From positions 434,001 to 498,000 of the forward strand of contig CAWIEX010000014.1 of assembly GCA_963835295.1 (NCBI GenBank): DNA of 64,000 bases, given 5' to 3'. The notes beneath the pieces are model-generated. The model made no database searches, had not been told where the DNA came from, and was given only the letters and a program-made list of their open reading frames with translations. Positions 61,228 to 64,000 of this stretch are shown here, piece after piece. The DNA is from JAOPZW01 sp963835295. Its GTDB lineage: Bacteria > Actinomycetota > Thermoleophilia > Solirubrobacterales > Solirubrobacteraceae. How positions within the stretch are numbered: the stretch's first letter is position 1; the number at the start of each line of letters is the position of its first letter. The translations under genes and the position numbers were made by a program.

Positions 61228-61557
61228 TCAGCGAGAGTCGCCCGACCCCGACAGCACGCCGCGCTCCTGACGCGAGAGGAGCTTGTCGAGGTTGGCCTGG
61301 GCGACTGCCTCGAGGTCCAGGCCGGCCTCGGTGGCGACCTGGGCCACGTACCACAGCACATCGCCGAGCTCGCCGGCCAGCGCCTGCAGGCGCTCGCCGG
61401 TCATCACCCCGCCGTCGTCGCGCAGCATCTTCTTGACCTTCTCGGCCACCTCGCCGGCCTCGCCGGACAGGCCCAGCGTGGGGTAGACGATGTTGTCGCC
61501 CGCGCCCGGATAGGTCGCGGTGCGCCGCGAGAGCCGCTGGTAGTCGGAGAGCAGCAT
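61228..61557 (-). CDS. MazG-like nucleotide pyrophosphohydrolase
   Basis: A 109-residue all-alpha NTP pyrophosphohydrolase of the MazG-like family. The metal-binding ExxE and D residues are seen in GLSGEAGEVAEKVKKMLRD and ELGDVLWYVAQVATEAGLDL. The single-domain length fits house-cleaning enzymes that hydrolyse non-canonical NTPs. It starts at ATG 61557 and is divergent from the DUF4097 gene. Confidence 0.88.
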   Translation of the reverse strand: MLLSDYQRLSRRTATYPGAGDNIVYPTLGLSGEAGEVAEKVKKMLRDDGGVMTGERLQALAGELGDVLWYVAQVATEAGLDLEAVAQANLDKLLSRQERGVLSGSGDSR

Positions 61558-61626
61558 GGCTCTCGACGCTAGCAGCCACGCCGGAGCCATCGCCGAGGTG
61601 CGGGCAACCGTACCTGCGGAGGCCTG

Positions 61627-62388
61627 ATGGCCACCCGGCCACCGAAACGCGTTCAAATCACAATGACACCGATGGCTCTCTCGACGCCAAGGCTCGTGCT
61701 GCTCGTCTTCGGTGTCCTGCTCGTCGTCTGCGGCGTCTCGGTCGGCGTCAGCGAGGCCTTCAAGCACGACCGCACGACCACGGCGACGATCGAGCGCCAC
61801 ATCGACCGCGTCGTCGTGCGCGCCGGCACGGGCAAGGTCCACCTCGAGGGCACTCAGTCCCAGCGCGTCATGGTCCGCGAGCAGCTGCAGTGGCTCTGGC
61901 GCAGGCCGGTCGTGCACACGAGCGTGCGGGGCGCGACCCTGACCGTCAGCGGCTCGTGCCCGGACACCGGGCCCGTGAACCGCTGCAAGGCAGACATCGA
62001 CCTCGCGATCCCGTTCGACGCCGATGTCGTGGTCCAGGGCGACAGCGGCGACATCTCCGCCGAGCGCCTGGCCGGCCATCTCAAGCTGACCACCGACAGC
62101 GGCGACGTGCGCGCGCAGGACCTCAACGCGATCTCGGTCGCCGCCACCACCAACGCCGGCGACGTCGACGTCGGCTTCACGACCGCCCCCGTCTCGGTCA
62201 GCGCCAACTCGAACTCGGGTGACGTCCTCGTCACCGTGCCCGGCGGCGGCGAGTACCGCGTCGACGCCACGACCGCCGCGGGCGACGTCAACGTCGAGGG
62301 CGTGCTGCGCAACGACCGCTCGCTGCGCTCGATCTCCGCCACGGCCGACGCCGGCGACGTGACCGTGCGCGGCCGCGAGCCTTCCTAG
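61627..62388 (+). CDS. DUF4097-type beta-repeat membrane-anchored protein
   Basis: A 253-residue protein with an N-terminal signal anchor (LVLLVFGVLLVVCGVSVGVS) and an extracellular part of short beta repeats containing GDSGDISAE, TDSGDVRAQ, TNAGDVDVG, SNSGDVLVT and TAAGDVNVE. This SGD/AGD-V repeat is the mark of DUF4097 (adhesin-like) proteins, likely forming a right-handed beta-helix. The GCGGAGG site before ATG 61627 supports the start, though a start nearer the helix (MTPMALS) is possible. Function is unknown; such proteins often accompany envelope stress systems. Confidence 0.8.
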   Translation: MATRPPKRVQITMTPMALSTPRLVLLVFGVLLVVCGVSVGVSEAFKHDRTTTATIERHIDRVVVRAGTGKVHLEGTQSQRVMVREQLQWLWRRPVVHTSVRGATLTVSGSCPDTGPVNRCKADIDLAIPFDADVVVQGDSGDISAERLAGHLKLTTDSGDVRAQDLNAISVAATTNAGDVDVGFTTAPVSVSANSNSGDVLVTVPGGGEYRVDATTAAGDVNVEGVLRNDRSLRSISATADAGDVTVRGREPS

Positions 62389-62397
62389 GGGGCGACG

Positions 62398-62427
62398 GTC
62401 TCCGCGGGCACGGTCGCCCGCGGAGAC
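62398..62427. terminator. Bidirectional terminator hairpin
   Basis: A perfect 12-bp stem, GTCTCCGCGGGC with GCCCGCGGAGAC, closes the loop ACGGTC. It lies in the 55-bp gap between the ends of two convergent genes. No T tract follows on either side. Confidence 0.7.
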
Positions 62428-62443
62428 GCCAGACGATCGGGTC

Positions 62444-63436
62444 CTAGGAGGGGATGAGCTTGAACTGCTTGAGATAGGCCTGGGCGGCCTGCTCAGGCGT
62501 GTCCTTGTCGAGGTCGACGCGCGCGTTGAGCTCCTGCATGACGTCGGCGGTGAGGCCCTTGTTCACCGCGTCGACCGTCGCCGCCAGGTCTGGTCCGGCC
62601 TGGTCGGCGGTCGCCTTCTTCATGAGGAAGGTCGAGTTGTAGGGCGGGAACATGCCCTTGTCGTCCTCGAGCAGGACCTCGTCGTTGCGCTTGATCTGCG
62701 GATCGGTGGTGAAGACGATCGAGACGTCGGCCTGCCCGCTGGTCAGCACCTCGTGGCGCTGGTCGACGTCGACCGGCACGAACTTCTTGAACTTCAGCCC
62801 GTAGACCTTCTCGAGGCCGAGCAGGCAGTCCAGGCGCGTGCGGCACTCCGGCGACCCGTAGAGCGTGAGCTGGCCGGCCTTGGGCTTGAGATCGGAGATC
62901 TTCGTCACCCCGAGCGCATCGGCCTTCTTCTTGAGCAGCCCGACCTCGTTGGACGACGTGAACGGGGTCGGCGGGAACGCCTCGATGCCCTGCTTGGCCA
63001 GGCCCGCCTTGACCTGCTCGTAGGCCTGGCCCTCGTCGGTCGGGATGTCCTTGGCCGAGACCTTGAGGAACGACAACAGGGCCGTTCCGGTGTACTCCGG
63101 GTAGCCGGAGATCTGGTTGGTCTTGACCGCCTTGAGCGCCGTCTTCTCGTCGCCGAGGTTCAGCGCCTTCTTGACCGTGTAACCGGCGGCCTGGAAGGCC
63201 TGGGCGTAGATCTCGCCCAGCACCTTCTGCTCGGTGAAGTTCTTCGAGCCGACGGTGAGGGTGGTCTTCGCGTTGGCGTCGTTGTGCTTGATCGCGGCGG
63301 ATGGCGCGCTGCTGGTCGACGGCGGCGTCGACGAGCTCGCCGAGCCGGTGTCGCTGCTGCCGCCGCCGCACGCGGCGACGCCGAGGGCGAGGGCGAGCCC
63401 GGCAGCGAGGGCGGGTATGAATGGTCGCCTGCTCAT
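62444..63436 (-). CDS. Glycine betaine/osmoprotectant ABC substrate-binding lipoprotein
   Basis: Binding protein of the OpuAC/ProX-OsmF family, 330 residues. Signal and lipobox: ALALGVAACGGG, then a Ser/Thr-rich linker. The mature domain opens TLTVGSKNFTEQKVLGEIYA, the family hallmark, with YPEYTGTAL and PVDVDQRHEVLTSGQADVSI. Compatible-solute uptake during osmotic stress is likely. The start overlaps the permease stop (ATGA), so the permease lies upstream in the same operon. Confidence 0.92.
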   Translation of the reverse strand: MSRRPFIPALAAGLALALGVAACGGGSSDTGSASSSTPPSTSSAPSAAIKHNDANAKTTLTVGSKNFTEQKVLGEIYAQAFQAAGYTVKKALNLGDEKTALKAVKTNQISGYPEYTGTALLSFLKVSAKDIPTDEGQAYEQVKAGLAKQGIEAFPPTPFTSSNEVGLLKKKADALGVTKISDLKPKAGQLTLYGSPECRTRLDCLLGLEKVYGLKFKKFVPVDVDQRHEVLTSGQADVSIVFTTDPQIKRNDEVLLEDDKGMFPPYNSTFLMKKATADQAGPDLAATVDAVNKGLTADVMQELNARVDLDKDTPEQAAQAYLKQFKLIPS

Positions 63437-64000
63437 GGTGTCGGTGCGATCCTCCTCTTGGGAATGGAGGGCAGCCAGCGCCGGGACGGCGTCTGCCCTG
63501 TGAGCTTGAGCCCCTTCGGGGTGAGCTTGCGCTGGACCGCCGACAGGCCGACCTCGGCCGCGATGGCGAGCGCCGCGACCACGATCGCGGCCCCCAGGCG
63601 GCCGGCGTCGCCGTAGCTCGAGGGGTTGATGATGGGGTCGCCGAGCGTCAGCACGCCGGCCGCGGGGCCGAGCGTGGCGGTGGCGAGGACGTTGACGGTC
63701 GAGGTCTTCACGCCGCCGAAGACGAGCGGCAGCGACAGCGGCAGCTCGACCCGGCGCAGGATCTGCGCGCCCGTAAGGCCCATCCCACGGGCGGCGTCGA
63801 CCGCCTCGGGGTCCACGGCGCGCACCCCGGTGTAGGCGTTGAGCAGGATGGGCGGGATGGCGAGCAGGACGAGGGCGAGCGTGATGTTGAAGAAGCCGGC
63901 GCCCAGGGCCGCGAAGAACAGGAAGACGACCCCGATGGACGGGATGGCGCGGCCCGCGTTGGTCACGGTGACGACGAGGAACGAGCCGCGCCGGCTGTGC
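63433..64000 (-). CDS. Osmoprotectant ABC transporter permease, cut by the right window edge
   Basis: Membrane subunit of the OpuCB/ProW-like type; the visible 188 residues have their N-terminus outside the window. The frame runs unbroken to 64000. It shows TNAGRAIPSIGVVFLF, the EAA-loop region AVDAARGMGLTGAQILRRVE and LVFGGVKTSTVNVLATATLG. The C-terminal tail is Pro/Arg-rich. It is translationally coupled to the binding-protein gene downstream. Confidence 0.9.
   Translation of the reverse strand, partial: HSRRGSFLVVTVTNAGRAIPSIGVVFLFFAALGAGFFNITLALVLLAIPPILLNAYTGVRAVDPEAVDAARGMGLTGAQILRRVELPLSLPLVFGGVKTSTVNVLATATLGPAAGVLTLGDPIINPSSYGDAGRLGAAIVVAALAIAAEVGLSAVQRKLTPKGLKLTGQTPSRRWLPSIPKRRIAPTP

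Overview
The window is a high-GC bacterial chromosome segment. Frequent GTG starts, dense 4-nt ATGA/GTGA stop-start overlaps and the gene families present (Rv2578c-type radical SAM protein, DapC/DapD/DapE lysine branch, RNase J plus RNase Y, recA-recX next to rny and miaB) suggest an actinobacterium, most likely of the Thermoleophilia/Solirubrobacterales type. That placement is inference from gene content only. No rRNA, tRNA, CRISPR, phage or insertion sequence was found, so most of the window looks like core chromosome.

Layout. 1-5.8 kb: RecD2-type helicase (cut by the left edge), a frameshifted NUDIX gene, dapA, RNase J (rnj) and a frameshifted GNAT gene. 6.1-14.4 kb (mostly minus): a sensor kinase/response regulator pair, a metallophosphoesterase lipoprotein, an FtsX/MacB-type ABC exporter, a cupin and an MFS exporter. 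14.4-19.6 kb: ftsK, a RodZ-like protein, cinA and thpR. 20.1-27 kb: recA-recX, a decayed LysR gene, rny, a Gly-rich small protein, a cupin, miaB and a ketopantoate-reductase-like gene. 27-29.1 kb: an Rv2578c-family radical SAM gene behind an SOS-box-like site, carrying a LAGLIDADG intein and a frameshift. 29.2-33.5 kb: an MscS channel, a secreted NTF2-like protein, and a two-gene redox cassette of a thioredoxin-reductase-like flavoprotein and a UGSC-family selenoprotein with in-frame TGA and a SECIS-like hairpin. 33.5-38.6 kb: SDR, FIST-domain protein, frameshifted miaA, a secreted S15-type hydrolase and a pyridoxamine-oxidase-fold protein. 38.6-42.4 kb: dapF facing dapE-dapC-dapD. 42.5-45.5 kb: two unknown genes, an HtrA-type protease and a DUF429 protein. 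45.5-52 kb: a tightly overlapping histidine-degradation operon hutH-hutU-hutI-M20 amidase-hutF. 52-55.6 kb: a Mop-domain regulator, a lipoprotein and modABC, with modA broken by a 7-bp tandem duplication. 55.6-62.4 kb: hflX and small poorly characterised genes. 62.4-64 kb: an osmoprotectant ABC binding protein and permease, cut by the right edge.

How the parts connect. DapA, DapD, DapC, DapE and DapF cover most of the succinylase route to meso-diaminopimelate and lysine, but the DapF here lacks both catalytic cysteines. The hut operon covers histidine to N-formylglutamate, with an M20 amidase standing where HutG would be expected. The mod genes form a molybdate uptake system next to a probable molybdate-sensing regulator. 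The most interesting locus is the selenoprotein cassette at 30.85-33.5 kb: a palindromic operator candidate, a flavoprotein with a CASC redox motif, and a 545-residue protein with a Sec-Ser-Thr-Cys motif whose function is not established.

Caution. Four genes carry a single-base indel, all adjacent to short G/C runs (NUDIX, GNAT, miaA, intein). This may reflect assembly error rather than biology. The modA lesion, an exact 7-bp duplication, is a different kind of event.
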